Shown one piece after another: positions 26,229 to 34,400 of a stretch of DNA of 51,813 bases. The stretch covers positions 1 to 51,813 of the forward strand of contig JAGQOH010000018.1 of NCBI GenBank assembly GCA_020427635.1, in the 5' to 3' direction. How positions within the stretch are numbered: the stretch's first letter is position 1; each line of letters starts with the position of its first letter. The notes beneath the pieces are model-generated. The model was not told the DNA's origin and did not search any database. It was given only the letters and a program-made list of their open reading frames with translations. The stretch comes from Phycisphaerales bacterium. GTDB taxonomy: Bacteria > Planctomycetota > Phycisphaerae > Phycisphaerales > UBA1924. Both the position numbers and the translations under genes were made by a program.

Positions 26229-26920
26229 TGATCGTTCCTATCAGGTCTCTCTTTCCATACGCGAGCATCTGGCCGATGTCGGGACGCAACCTCCTTTAGG
26301 CTTTGAACAAGAAGCTTGTGCCGTTCAATCCGATATGCATGCTTGAACTCAACCCATTTTACCTTGTTGGTAAGAATATCTCCGTAGCTTCTGGCCATGT
26401 CTTTTGTTGCTGAATCAAGGTCAGTTCCTATGAGGTACCACCACCTTGCCTCGGTCTCTGCATGCAAGACAAGCCAGTCCCAGCACTCTTTTTCCCACTT
26501 TGTTGTTCTTTCTACGAACTTGTCGTAATCTTCGTATGCAGCAAGTATCGATTCGCCATCTGCGACAGCGCCGCACAGCCAGTCAAACATGAAAAATGTC
26601 CGCTGGTGTAAATACTTTGAACCGCGTATCACTGCATAGTACACAAAGAAAACAAAGCCAATGCAGAAGAGAATCCCAAACGCCTTGAGACCGAGCAGAG
26701 CTCCGTGAAGTAGCGACGATCCTTGCACAATGCCATAGACGATCGACACTAATACTTCTCCCCAGAACAATTCTTTTTTGAAGGCCCGCCACCCCGCATA
26801 TCGTGAGATAGAAAAGCTGTAAAACGCCCAATCTCGTAACGTAAGACGAGAACTCCCGTCGCCGAGAAGCTCGACGATCCGAACATCGATGAGCGTGAGC
26901 AGAAATGCCAATCCAAACAT
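26225..26920 (-). CDS. Passenger gene: unknown multi-pass membrane protein
   Basis: A 231-residue protein of no recognised family carried inside the insertion element. It starts 18 bp inside the right inverted repeat and its stop overlaps the transposase stop through CTAG. The N-terminal half has about three hydrophobic segments (MFGLAFLLTLIDV, VLVSIVYGIVQG, FGILFCIGFVFFVYYAVI). The C-terminal half is a charged, Trp-rich soluble domain (WEKECWDWLVLHAETEARWWY). The DNA is visibly more AT-rich than the flanking genes, consistent with foreign origin. It is intact. A defence, toxin or signalling role is possible but unproven. Confidence 0.75.
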   Translation of the reverse strand: MFGLAFLLTLIDVRIVELLGDGSSRLTLRDWAFYSFSISRYAGWRAFKKELFWGEVLVSIVYGIVQGSSLLHGALLGLKAFGILFCIGFVFFVYYAVIRGSKYLHQRTFFMFDWLCGAVADGESILAAYEDYDKFVERTTKWEKECWDWLVLHAETEARWWYLIGTDLDSATKDMARSYGDILTNKVKWVEFKHAYRIERHKLLVQSLKEVASRHRPDARVWKERPDRNDH

Positions 26921-26937
26921 CCGCTCATTCTACAGCG

Positions 26938-26961
26938 CCTTGCGTCAAGGGGATAATCACC
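26938..26961 (-). repeat. Right terminal inverted repeat
   Basis: CCTTGCGTCAAGGGGATAAT followed by CACC; the reverse complement of the left repeat with one difference. Confidence 0.92.
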
Positions 26962-26969
26962 ATTTTTTT
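26962..26969. repeat. Target-site duplication, right copy
   Basis: ATTTTTTT, identical to 25107-25114. Removing the element would join TCGTCG-ATTTTTTT-GGGATTTTG. Confidence 0.9.
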
Positions 26970-27444
26970 GGGATTTTGTTAGGGAGCCTGCGGGAGCTGC
27001 CTTGCCCTCCCTGCAGGTGCCACAATCAGGGTGCCACACATGTGCCTTGCCCCGGGCCCACCAGTCGATGCGCAGCCCATCCGGCGCACCGCGCCCGAAC
27101 TAAGAATCGCTTGCGTCGAACCCGCAATCTCGATGGCGCGGTCCTGAATCGTGGCCCATACTTCCCCGTTTGGGGTGGCGCGATCCGTCCGAGTTCACAA
27201 GCCGCTGCACCGCATTTACCTGCACGCGTTGTCTACGCGCGCAAACCACTTCCAATAGTCCTGCGCAAAACAACGCCAACACCCGAAAGAGTATCGGCAA
27301 GCGCCGTGTTCAGCACCTACGCCTCCTAAACTCGCCCTGTTTGAGGGTCTGCGCAATCTCCAAACGAGCGCTGAAGCACGATCTCATCAGGGCCGATCCA
27401 CATACCGCCCCATCACCAGTTGGGGATTGGCAAAGGAACGGGCC
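26970..27444. other. Non-coding gap, possibly an old dispersed repeat
   Basis: No reading frame here looks like a gene on either strand. The left part contains spaced GGTGCCAC units (near 27017 and 27031) followed by a compact GC-rich block (CCACCAGTCGATGCGCAGCC near 27059). Its character is that of dispersed intergenic repeats in planctomycete genomes rather than of a promoter region. The start of the downstream kinase gene has AAGGAA at 9 nt. Confidence 0.4.
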
Positions 27445-29037
27445 ATGCACAGGTCGGCGCCAAACTGCACAGTGAACGCCGTCGTCATCGACGACGATCC
27501 TGATCATCGCGACTTGATGTGCCAAGCCGTGCGCGCCGCTTTTGAAGGCGAACGACCGGTCGAAACCCACGTCTACAAGGACGCCATGGATGCCCTCGCC
27601 GATCTCCCGCCACAAGGCGAGGTCGTCATCCTCTGCGACTACATGCTCCCGGGCGGCTCCGGCATCGACTGGCTTCCCGACTTCATCCGCGAAGACGTGG
27701 GCCCCGTCATCATGGTGACCTCCTCTGGCAATGAGCGCATCGCCGCCGACGCGTTTCGTCATGGCGCCGCCGACTACATCAACAAACAACTCATCATTAA
27801 CGACCCCGATCGCCTGCGCACGATCATCAACGAAGCGCTCCGCCGCTTTCGCCTCGAGCACACCAATCGCGACCTCGCTCGCCGACTCAAGATCACCAAC
27901 GTCACGCTCGAACAGAAAAACGTCGCGCTCGCCGAGATGACCGAGACCGCCCACAGATTCGTCGAAGACGTTGCCCACGAGTTCCGCACGCCACTCACCG
28001 TCATCAAAGAGTTCGCGGCCATCATGTCCGACGGCCTGGGAGGCGAGATCTCCCCTGCTCAGCACCAATACCTCGACTTCATCATCGCGGCCTCGCGCGA
28101 CCTCGCACACCTCATCGACGACTTCCTGGACAGCAGCAAGCTGCGCGCACAAACGCTACGCGTAGATCGACAGGCTCACCAAGTCAATCAACTCATCGCC
28201 TCCGCATGGCCCATGCTCGAGGTCCGCGCCAAAGGCAAGTATGTCGAGTTGACGCTCGATGTCGCCAACGACTTGCCCGCGGTCTATGCCGACGCGGAAA
28301 AGGTACGCCGCACCCTGATCAACCTTGTCGTCAATGCCATCAAGTTCTCAGACCCGAAAAGCAATGTCACGATCAGTGCGAAGATGCTTGAGGATCGCGC
28401 GATCGAAATCGCCGTGACCGATCAAGGCCCAGGCATGCCCGAGACCGAAGTGCGCTCGCTCTTCCAGCGCTTCCGCCAAGGCGGCGAAGCCAACACTATC
28501 GCCTGCAAAGGCTTTGGTCTGGGGCTCAGCATTGTCAAGGAGCTTGTGTCCCTCAATCTCGGCGCCGTTTCTGTCAAGAGTGCTGTGGGAAAAGGAAGCA
28601 CCTTCTCCTTCACCCTCCCCCTCGCCCGCCAACAGGCCATCATTCAAGCGTTCCTGGATGGCGCACGAGATCGTGCCGCGCAACCGCGCATCGCCGCCAT
28701 CCAACTCCACGCCGCAAGCTACGAAAAACTGCAAGCCGCGCTGGGCGACCTCACCGGCCCACACGACCTGCTCTTGCCCGACCCAACTGCGCACAAGGTC
28801 GTCATCATTGGCCAAACCAAAGAGCCCGAACAGTGGATCGCTCGGCTCAAGCGCGAACATGAACGTCTGCAACAGGACGCCGCTGCCCCTTGGTCCTTCG
28901 AGGCCGAGCTCCTCGGAATGTGGGACATCGAGGGCGCGCGCCAAGCCGTCCCGAAGCTCGTGCAGCCCTCCGGCGCCGCCGCCGAGCCGGTCGTCGTCGC
29001 ACAGGGCGCGCGCATGAAAGAGAAAGGCGTCGCATGA
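27445..29037 (+). CDS. Receiver-histidine kinase (N-terminal REC, HisKA, HATPase_c)
   Basis: A 530-residue soluble protein with inverted hybrid architecture. An N-terminal receiver (about 10-130; VIDDDPDH, phospho-Asp in ILCDYMLPGGSG, Lys in YINKQ) is followed by a coiled-coil linker, a HisKA domain with H-box VEDVAHEFRTPL and an ATPase domain (N-box NLVVNAIKFS, G1 DQGPGMPE, G2 GFGLGLSIVKELV). About 130 C-terminal residues are of unknown type. It probably reads an upstream phosphosignal through its receiver and passes it on. Start ATG 27445 has AAGGAA upstream; an in-frame TTG at 27427 is less likely. It overlaps the next receiver gene by 4 nt. Confidence 0.92.
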   Translation: MHRSAPNCTVNAVVIDDDPDHRDLMCQAVRAAFEGERPVETHVYKDAMDALADLPPQGEVVILCDYMLPGGSGIDWLPDFIREDVGPVIMVTSSGNERIAADAFRHGAADYINKQLIINDPDRLRTIINEALRRFRLEHTNRDLARRLKITNVTLEQKNVALAEMTETAHRFVEDVAHEFRTPLTVIKEFAAIMSDGLGGEISPAQHQYLDFIIAASRDLAHLIDDFLDSSKLRAQTLRVDRQAHQVNQLIASAWPMLEVRAKGKYVELTLDVANDLPAVYADAEKVRRTLINLVVNAIKFSDPKSNVTISAKMLEDRAIEIAVTDQGPGMPETEVRSLFQRFRQGGEANTIACKGFGLGLSIVKELVSLNLGAVSVKSAVGKGSTFSFTLPLARQQAIIQAFLDGARDRAAQPRIAAIQLHAASYEKLQAALGDLTGPHDLLLPDPTAHKVVIIGQTKEPEQWIARLKREHERLQQDAAAPWSFEAELLGMWDIEGARQAVPKLVQPSGAAAEPVVVAQGARMKEKGVA

Positions 29038-29459
29038 ATGACACATCTGTGCTGATCGTCGACGATGAGCCAGGCGTCACCGCCGCACTCATGGTGCGCC
29101 TTCAACAGGCCGGCTACACCGTCTACCACGCCATCAATGGCCTCGCGGGCGTCGAAGCCGCCGCCATTCACACCCCCGATGCCATCGTCATGGACATCCG
29201 CATGCCCGACATCGATGGCATCGACACGTGCCGACGCGTCAAACGCATCCCGGGCCTCGAGCACACGCCCGTCATCTTCCTCTCGGCATCCTGCCACGAA
29301 GATGACCGCATCCGCGCGCGAGACGCCGGCGCCGCCGCGTTCCTCTCCAAACCGTTCGAATCATCCGAAGTGATCTCGACGCTGCAGCAAGTCACGCAGT
29401 GCCATGCGACCAAGGAGCCGCTCCATGCACAATCACCGCCCAACCATTCTGGTCATTGA
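29034..29459 (+). CDS. Single-domain response regulator 1
   Basis: A 141-residue CheY-like receiver with LIVDDEPG, phospho-Asp in IVMDIRMPDIDG, Ser/Thr switch region LSAS and Lys in LSKPF. A ~20-residue tail (HATKEPLHAQSPPNHSGH) follows and is disordered. No output domain is present, so it acts as a phosphate relay or by protein contact. ATGA overlap with the kinase indicates translational coupling. Confidence 0.9.
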   Translation: MNDTSVLIVDDEPGVTAALMVRLQQAGYTVYHAINGLAGVEAAAIHTPDAIVMDIRMPDIDGIDTCRRVKRIPGLEHTPVIFLSASCHEDDRIRARDAGAAAFLSKPFESSEVISTLQQVTQCHATKEPLHAQSPPNHSGH

Positions 29460-29808
29460 CAACGACGAGGGGGTCACAACAGCCCTGTCCGTGCGCCTGG
29501 ATCACGCCGGCTATCGCTGCGTCACCGCGTGTACCGGTGCACAAGGTCTGGCTCGCTTTCGCGAAGACGACATCGATCTCGTCATCACCGACCTCAACAT
29601 GCCCGCGCTCGATGGCGTTGAGCTCACGCGCTCAATCCGGCAAGTCTCTCAAGTGCCCATCGTCATCATCACTGGCTTCCACGCCGACTTCAAACGCAAT
29701 CTGCGCAATATCTCCAACGTGACCGTACTCCAAAAGCCCTTTGACATCGCGCAACTGCTCGAACTCATCGAGGTCGAGATCGGCTTCACACGCGCCTCGG
29801 CGTCCTGA
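29425..29808 (+). CDS. Single-domain response regulator 2
   Basis: A 127-residue receiver with VIDNDEG, phospho-Asp in VITDLNMPALDG, switch Thr in ITGF and Lys in LQKPF. AAGGAG at 9 nt before ATG 29425 decides the start. It overlaps the tail of the previous gene by 35 bp in a different frame, so its ribosome-binding site lies inside that gene. Confidence 0.88.
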   Translation: MHNHRPTILVIDNDEGVTTALSVRLDHAGYRCVTACTGAQGLARFREDDIDLVITDLNMPALDGVELTRSIRQVSQVPIVIITGFHADFKRNLRNISNVTVLQKPFDIAQLLELIEVEIGFTRASAS

Positions 29809-29832
29809 CGCCACCCACACAGGAAACGCGCC

Positions 29833-30222
29833 ATGGAAACCATTCTGATCGCCGACGATGACACCCGCCTGCTCAAGGCACTTACCATCCGACTTGAACA
29901 CGAGGGGTTCACGGTGATTACCGCGCAAGACGGTTATCAAGCCGTCGCCGCCGCACGCCGCGACAAACCCGCCCTGCTCATCCTCGATATCAACATGCCG
30001 GCCGGCAGTGGCTACAGCGTCAAAGAGCGCATCGAGCAAAACCCCGAACTCGCCGGCACGCCGATCCTTTTCGTCACTGGCGATGAGCACGCCCCAGCGC
30101 CCTCGACCATGGGCGCCAACTGCGCACTCCTGCACAAACCCTTCGAAACGAGTCAGTTCCTCGATGCCGTCTGGCAAGCGCTGGGCTACCCGGTCGATCA
30201 ACTCGCCGCCAAACGCGCCTGA
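29833..30222 (+). CDS. Single-domain response regulator 3
   Basis: A 129-residue receiver with LIADDDTR, phospho-Asp in LILDINMPAGSG, switch Thr in VTGD and Lys in LHKPF. AGGAAA precedes the start. It is the last gene of the four-gene island; the 270 bp that follow hold no gene before the PepSY-like reading frame. The three receivers differ enough to suggest distinct roles rather than recent duplication. Confidence 0.89.
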   Translation: METILIADDDTRLLKALTIRLEHEGFTVITAQDGYQAVAAARRDKPALLILDINMPAGSGYSVKERIEQNPELAGTPILFVTGDEHAPAPSTMGANCALLHKPFETSQFLDAVWQALGYPVDQLAAKRA

Positions 30223-30491
30223 AACATCGAACAGTGTGCCACAAGCTGACCAAGGCCGCGCGCGACGCGGGGCCGTTGGCAGGTGGGAGTGCTTGCCCGA
30301 GTACGTCCGCCGCGTGATCCGCGCGCTCATCGAAGGACCGGCGAGCGTGTCAGCCCCTCAACAGTCAACGCCCGTCGATTGATCCGCTCATCAATCGGAC
30401 AGAAACCCGGCGCGGTACGGGCGTACAAAGACCATGACCGGCGCCCGTTGGGCACGGCGAACTCTCGGCACACCCGCGAAAGGAACACACA

Positions 30492-31340
30492 ATGAAACAC
30501 GCACTCCGCACATCCTTGTTGGCCGTCGCACTGCTCGCCGCCGCCGGCACCACCATGGCGCTCACCGCACGTGCCGAGCCAGATGACGATGAAGTCGTTC
30601 AACTGTCATCCCTTCCCGAAGCGGTCCGCACGACCATCCGCGAACATGCCAGGGGCGGCGACATCGAGAAAATCGAGCGCACCACCGAAGATGGCCAGGC
30701 CGTCTATGAAGTCGAGGTCGAAGGCCGCCAAGGTGACTTCGAGTTCCTGGTCGCCCAGGACGGCAGGTTTATGGGTGCCGGTCGCGAAGACGCCGACGAT
30801 GAAGCCCAGGGCGACAGCGATGAAGAACAGGCCGATGGGGACGATCAGGAGCACACCGCCGTCATCCAGCTCGACGCAGCCCCGAAGGCAGTTCGCGACG
30901 CCTTTGCGCGCCACGCACACGGCGCGGCCCCGACGCGCGTCGAAGAGATTACAGTCGAAGAGGTCAAGAAGTATGAACTTGAGTTTGCCGCCAACGGCGG
31001 CACCGCCAGCATGACCTTTGCCGACACCGGCGACCTCCTTGAGCGTGAGATGCCGGTCCACGCCGATGCGCTTCCCGCTGCGGTCCGTCATGAGATCCAG
31101 AAGGACTTCCCCGGCGCCACGATCAAAGCCGCCGAGGCGGTCGAACTGCATTACTTCGAAATGGAAGTCGAAGTGAATGGCAAGACCATCGAGGTCGTCG
31201 CCCTGGCCACGGGCGACATCGAGGATCATGTCGGCCCGGGCGGCGGCCGCGATGATGAAGATCAGGCCGAAGACGATGACGACGAAAACGAGGATCACGC
31301 TCGTCATCGCAACCACGAAGAGGATGACGACGACAACTGA
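30492..31340 (+). CDS. Secreted PepSY-like acidic protein
   Basis: A 282-residue protein with a clear signal peptide (MKHALRTSLLAVALLAAAGTTMALTARA) and three similar ~80-residue units. Each begins with 'LP/AP-AVR..I..H/DF-G' and continues '.E.....Y.VEVEV.G' (starting near residues 38, 125 and 190), which is the PepSY-like/putative beta-lactamase-inhibitor-like fold. The tail is extremely acidic (DDEDQAEDDDDENED) with His residues, which could bind metal ions. It lies 26 bp before an OmpR-family regulator and kinase; PepSY proteins are often regulated by, or feed back on, such systems. AAAGGAA precedes the ATG. Confidence 0.8.
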   Translation: MKHALRTSLLAVALLAAAGTTMALTARAEPDDDEVVQLSSLPEAVRTTIREHARGGDIEKIERTTEDGQAVYEVEVEGRQGDFEFLVAQDGRFMGAGREDADDEAQGDSDEEQADGDDQEHTAVIQLDAAPKAVRDAFARHAHGAAPTRVEEITVEEVKKYELEFAANGGTASMTFADTGDLLEREMPVHADALPAAVRHEIQKDFPGATIKAAEAVELHYFEMEVEVNGKTIEVVALATGDIEDHVGPGGGRDDEDQAEDDDDENEDHARHRNHEEDDDDN

Positions 31341-31366
31341 TTTCGAGACTGCTCTACACTCATGCC

Positions 31367-32053
31367 ATGCGTATCTTGGTTGTCGAAGATTCCGAAGTGC
31401 TCAGAGAGAGCCTGGTCGATGGCCTGACCCAGGACGGCCACGTTGTGGATGCAGTGACCGACGGGCGACAGGCAGTCATCCACGCTCGGACGACCGACTA
31501 CGACCTGATCGTGCTCGACCTCATGCTGCCTGTCTTGGATGGACTGTCTGCGCTTCGTGAACTGAGGTCCAAAGGCGGCAACGCGCACGTGCTGATCCTG
31601 AGCGCGAAGGATCGAGTCGAACAACGTGTCGAAGGCCTGCAAGCGGGTGCCGACGATTACCTCGTCAAGCCATTCGCCTTCGACGAGCTGCTTGCCCGCG
31701 TCGAGGCACTTGGCCGGCGCGGCCACGGACACAAGGTCTCGATCCTTCGCTTTACAGGGTTCGACGTCGATCTTTCCCAGCGGCGGGCGGTGGTAGATGG
31801 TGTCACCGTTGAGTTGACCGCAAAGGAATTTTCACTCGTCGAATGCCTCGCGCTCGACGCCGGCCGCCCGGTATCGCGCGCACAAATCGAAGAACGCATC
31901 TATGACGAGCAGTCCCCCGTTTGGAGCAACGCCATCGACTCCCTCGTGTCATCCATCCGCCGCAAAATGTCCGACGCTGGCTGCACCGAGTCAATCTTGA
32001 CTCGCCGCGGCGTCGGGTATGAGCTGCCACCCGCGCGCGGGAGTGACCGCTGA
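31367..32053 (+). CDS. OmpR/PhoB-family response regulator
   Basis: A 228-residue transcription factor: receiver (VVEDSE, phospho-Asp in IVLDLMLPVLDG, Lys in LVKPF) plus a C-terminal winged helix (ELTAKEFSLVECLALDAGRPVSRAQIEERIYDE ... TRRGVGYELP) of the Trans_reg_C family. It most resembles QseB/CusR-type regulators. Its stop overlaps the kinase start (TGATG). It probably controls the upstream PepSY-like gene or other envelope genes. Confidence 0.95.
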   Translation: MRILVVEDSEVLRESLVDGLTQDGHVVDAVTDGRQAVIHARTTDYDLIVLDLMLPVLDGLSALRELRSKGGNAHVLILSAKDRVEQRVEGLQAGADDYLVKPFAFDELLARVEALGRRGHGHKVSILRFTGFDVDLSQRRAVVDGVTVELTAKEFSLVECLALDAGRPVSRAQIEERIYDEQSPVWSNAIDSLVSSIRRKMSDAGCTESILTRRGVGYELPPARGSDR

Positions 32054-33432
32054 TGTCTCTTCGCGCTCGTCTCCTGATCAGTCTGCTCATTGGCGTGACG
32101 CTGACGCTCGTCGCTGGCGGAACAGCCTTGTATTTCCTGACTGCCGACCGCATGTCCACAGAGTTCCGAGCGGCACTGGCCACGCAAGCCCGCGCGCTGG
32201 CGGCGTTGGTCGTCGTGGATCACGGCCAGATTGAACTGGAGGTGCCCGCCAAATCCGGGGCGCTTCGCTTCGACTACCGCATCGTCGATGCGGACGGCGC
32301 CGTAGTCGCAGAAGACGGGAGCTTCCAATGGGACGGTGCGCAGCCACCGCTGCCTCCCCCTGGCGACTTCGCCTGGGCCCACGTCGAACTTCCAGAAGAT
32401 CGCGACGGACTCGCCGTCATCCACGGCTTCCGCCCGCATCTCGAGGATGCCGAGGCAGCAGAGTCGCCGCCCACTCCGACAACAGCCCCGGTCTGGATCA
32501 CGCTCGTTCAATCAACAGAGACGCTCGACCGAAACATCGCGACCGTCGGATCGGCAATGGCCGGCCTTGGGCTCTATGTGTTGGTCACGACAATGGTGAT
32601 CGTGTGGCTTGTTGTGCGCGCGAGTCTCAGGCCGCTCGATCGATACATTGCAGCGATCGAAGATCTCGAACCCGATGCTCTTGAGCTTGCCCCGCCACCC
32701 ACCGGAACGCCGAGCGAGCTTCGGCCCGCATATGACGCACTGGGCAGTGCGCTCGACCGCGTGCGAAACACCATCGAGCGCGAGCGCCGTTTCACAGACG
32801 CCGCGGCCCACGAACTGCGCACGCCAATCGCCGAACTGCGCACCACCCTTGACGTCGCCAAACGATGGCCCGAGGGCGAACGCATCGATCGATCACTGGC
32901 GCGGGCCGACGAGGTGCTCGTGCGCATGACGGACCTCATCGAGACGCTGCTGCAGCTCAGCCGCCCATCGTCAGACCTAGCAGCACACAACGCCGATCTG
33001 GACTCCGTCGCGAAGATCGTGCAGGAAGAGTGCGACAGAGCTTCGGCTCGCGCCGCGACCACTGGAATCATGATCGCCGTCTCGATGACAAACGACTGGC
33101 GCTGCTCAAGGTACGGTGGTCAGATCATCATTCGTAATCTGCTCGAAAACGCGATCGACTACACCCCCAAGGGTGGGCGCATCGATATCCAGGTCCATGG
33201 CAATTCGCTGCGCATTGCAAACGGCCCAGTTGAACTCGATCAAGAGTCGATCTCAAGACTCTTTGAACCGTTCTGGCGCGCAGACGCAGCTCGAAGCGAA
33301 CGCAACCACCACGGACTCGGGCTCGCAATCGTGCGCCACACCGCGGCCGGCTGCGGGCTCACATGCCGAGCAGATCTGGACGGCGACACTCTGGTCCTTA
33401 CACTGTCGCCCGCTGACGTATCACAGGGATGA
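32053..33432 (+). CDS. Transmembrane sensor histidine kinase
   Basis: A 459-residue kinase with two membrane segments (about 9-29 and 172-195) enclosing a ~140-residue periplasmic sensor. A HAMP-like region follows, then a HisKA domain with H-box AAAHELRTPIAEL and an ATPase domain (N-box NLLENAIDYTPKGG, G2 HHGLGLAIV). This is the standard QseC/CusS layout. It pairs with the preceding regulator and probably senses an envelope or metal signal together with the PepSY-like protein. Confidence 0.94.
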   Translation: MSLRARLLISLLIGVTLTLVAGGTALYFLTADRMSTEFRAALATQARALAALVVVDHGQIELEVPAKSGALRFDYRIVDADGAVVAEDGSFQWDGAQPPLPPPGDFAWAHVELPEDRDGLAVIHGFRPHLEDAEAAESPPTPTTAPVWITLVQSTETLDRNIATVGSAMAGLGLYVLVTTMVIVWLVVRASLRPLDRYIAAIEDLEPDALELAPPPTGTPSELRPAYDALGSALDRVRNTIERERRFTDAAAHELRTPIAELRTTLDVAKRWPEGERIDRSLARADEVLVRMTDLIETLLQLSRPSSDLAAHNADLDSVAKIVQEECDRASARAATTGIMIAVSMTNDWRCSRYGGQIIIRNLLENAIDYTPKGGRIDIQVHGNSLRIANGPVELDQESISRLFEPFWRADAARSERNHHGLGLAIVRHTAAGCGLTCRADLDGDTLVLTLSPADVSQG

Positions 33433-33476
33433 CCGCCCACGCAATCGACATCGTGGCACCCCGCCAGACCGGCAAA

Positions 33477-33690
33477 TCAGCCGCGCTTGGCTTTGCCAAT
33501 TTCCTCCATCAGATCCATCTGCAACTTGCTGAATCTCAATCAAGCGTTGCCACTGATGCGTCAGGATCTGGTCCAGCTTTGTGTGCAAAGCCGAATCTCA
33601 AGCTCGGCTTTCAAATTGACCCGATAGTCATGCTCTGCTTGGAGCCGATCCTTCGCCGCCTAACGATTCTGGCTCATCATGATCCCCGGA
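33477..33690 (-). pseudogene. Decayed 3' fragment of a DUF1003-family gene
   Basis: Read on the minus strand from about 33690, the sequence encodes IMMSQNR, a TAG stop where the family has Gln, then AAKDRLQAEHDYRVNLKAEL. After a frameshift near 33592 it continues HTKLDQILTHQWQRLIEIQQ, and after a second single-base shift LQMDLMEEIGKAKRG and TGA at 33479-33477. The phrase 'MMSQNRQ.A.DR..AEHDY.VN.KAE.EI' is the C-terminal signature of DUF1003 membrane proteins as I know them. The N-terminal, membrane-spanning part is missing: the fragment abuts the 3' end of tRNA-Gly. Three lesions make it a clear relic. Confidence 0.78.
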
Positions 33691-33696
33691 TTCCAA

Positions 33697-33768
33697 AGCG
33701 GGCGAAGGGACTCGAACCCTCAACATTCAGCTTGGAAGGCTGACGCTCTACCATTGAGCTACGCCCGC
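33697..33768 (-). tRNA. tRNA-Gly (anticodon TCC)
   Basis: A 72-nt tRNA. The acceptor stem is GCGGGCG/CGCCCGC with discriminator T, the D-arm TAGCTCAATGGTAGAGC, the anticodon loop TTCCAAG on a CAGCC/(G)GCTG-type stem, and the T-arm GAGGGTTCGAGTCCCTT. CCA is not encoded. The DUF1003 relic begins immediately beyond its 3' end. Confidence 0.96.
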
Positions 33769-33785
33769 AACCGTCGACACCCAGT

Positions 33786-34376
33786 CTAGGGCCCTGGCTG
33801 CTCTCGGTACAAATCCAAATAGAAATCCAGCCGCGCGTGCCGCCCGTTCTCGCTTGGCCTCGAACGTGCCAGCACAAAACCCGCTCGCTCAAAGAGCCGA
33901 ATCGCAGAGTCACGCTCCACAAACGTATCCAGAATCACCTTTAAATACAATCGCTCCGCACACACCCGCACCGCGTGCTTCACCAGCGCCGTCCCGATCC
34001 CCTGCCCCCGATGCACTGCATTCACCCGCAGGCGGCGCATCTCGACAACATCCTCTGAGATGTGCCGCAGCCCAACCATCCCCACGACGCCATCTTGCGC
34101 GTGCACCGCGACCCAAAGCACCGCTGGGTGATCCGCGCTTGGCAGCCCCAACGACGCCCCGCCGACCACATCCGCAAGCGCGTCCACCTCATAGTGCCGA
34201 CGCAGATCAAACAGGTCCTCCCCCGGGTCATCCGAATGGTCGGGGGTCGCATCGGGCAATGCCGACGAATGAAACAACTGCTGCACCGCATCCTGGTCGT
34301 CAGGGCGCGCAAGACGGATCGACACCGCAGGCACTCCGTGCGTGTCACTTGATGCATCCTGTTCCGGCCGGGTCAT
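33786..34376 (-). CDS. GNAT-family N-acetyltransferase
   Basis: A 196-residue acetyltransferase with acetyl-CoA motif A MRRLRVNAVHRGQGIGTALV (about 113-132, R-x-x-G-x-G form) and motif B AIRLFERAGFVL. The N-terminus (VSIRLARPDDQDAVQQLF) is the usual first strand-helix. Substrate is unknown; the architecture fits small-molecule or protein N-acetylation. It lies 17 bp upstream of tRNA-Gly on the same strand and 24 bp downstream of the metalloprotease-like gene, so the minus-strand genes valS, metalloprotease and GNAT are closely packed. Confidence 0.88.
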   Translation of the reverse strand: MTRPEQDASSDTHGVPAVSIRLARPDDQDAVQQLFHSSALPDATPDHSDDPGEDLFDLRRHYEVDALADVVGGASLGLPSADHPAVLWVAVHAQDGVVGMVGLRHISEDVVEMRRLRVNAVHRGQGIGTALVKHAVRVCAERLYLKVILDTFVERDSAIRLFERAGFVLARSRPSENGRHARLDFYLDLYREQPGP

Positions 34377-34400
34377 GCCCCGGATGATAACGCGAACCGA

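Larger units (their letters stand above)
25115..26961. mobile_element. Complete IS1595-family insertion element with passenger gene
   Basis: An 1847-bp element bounded by 24-bp terminal inverted repeats (GGTGATTATCCCCTTGACRCAAGG, one mismatch) and flanked by a perfect 8-bp duplication. It carries an intact zinc-ribbon DDE transposase, a divergently read 65-codon ORF and a convergent 231-codon membrane-protein gene read from the right end. Intact ends, duplication and transposase suggest a recent, possibly still active insertion. It landed in a T-rich stretch between recA and the two-component island. Confidence 0.94.

Noticed and set aside
26889..27329. 146-codon plus-strand frame spanning the element's right end
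   Set aside because: It crosses the inverted repeat and target duplication and has no protein-like character.
30275..30297. Sigma-54 promoter (TTGGCAGG...CTTGC)
   Set aside because: The spacing between TGGCA and TTGC is 5 nt too long, so the -24/-12 elements do not align.
33429..33743. 104-codon plus-strand frame after the sensor kinase
   Set aside because: It runs antisense through the DUF1003 relic and most of tRNA-Gly; the coding signal is on the other strand.
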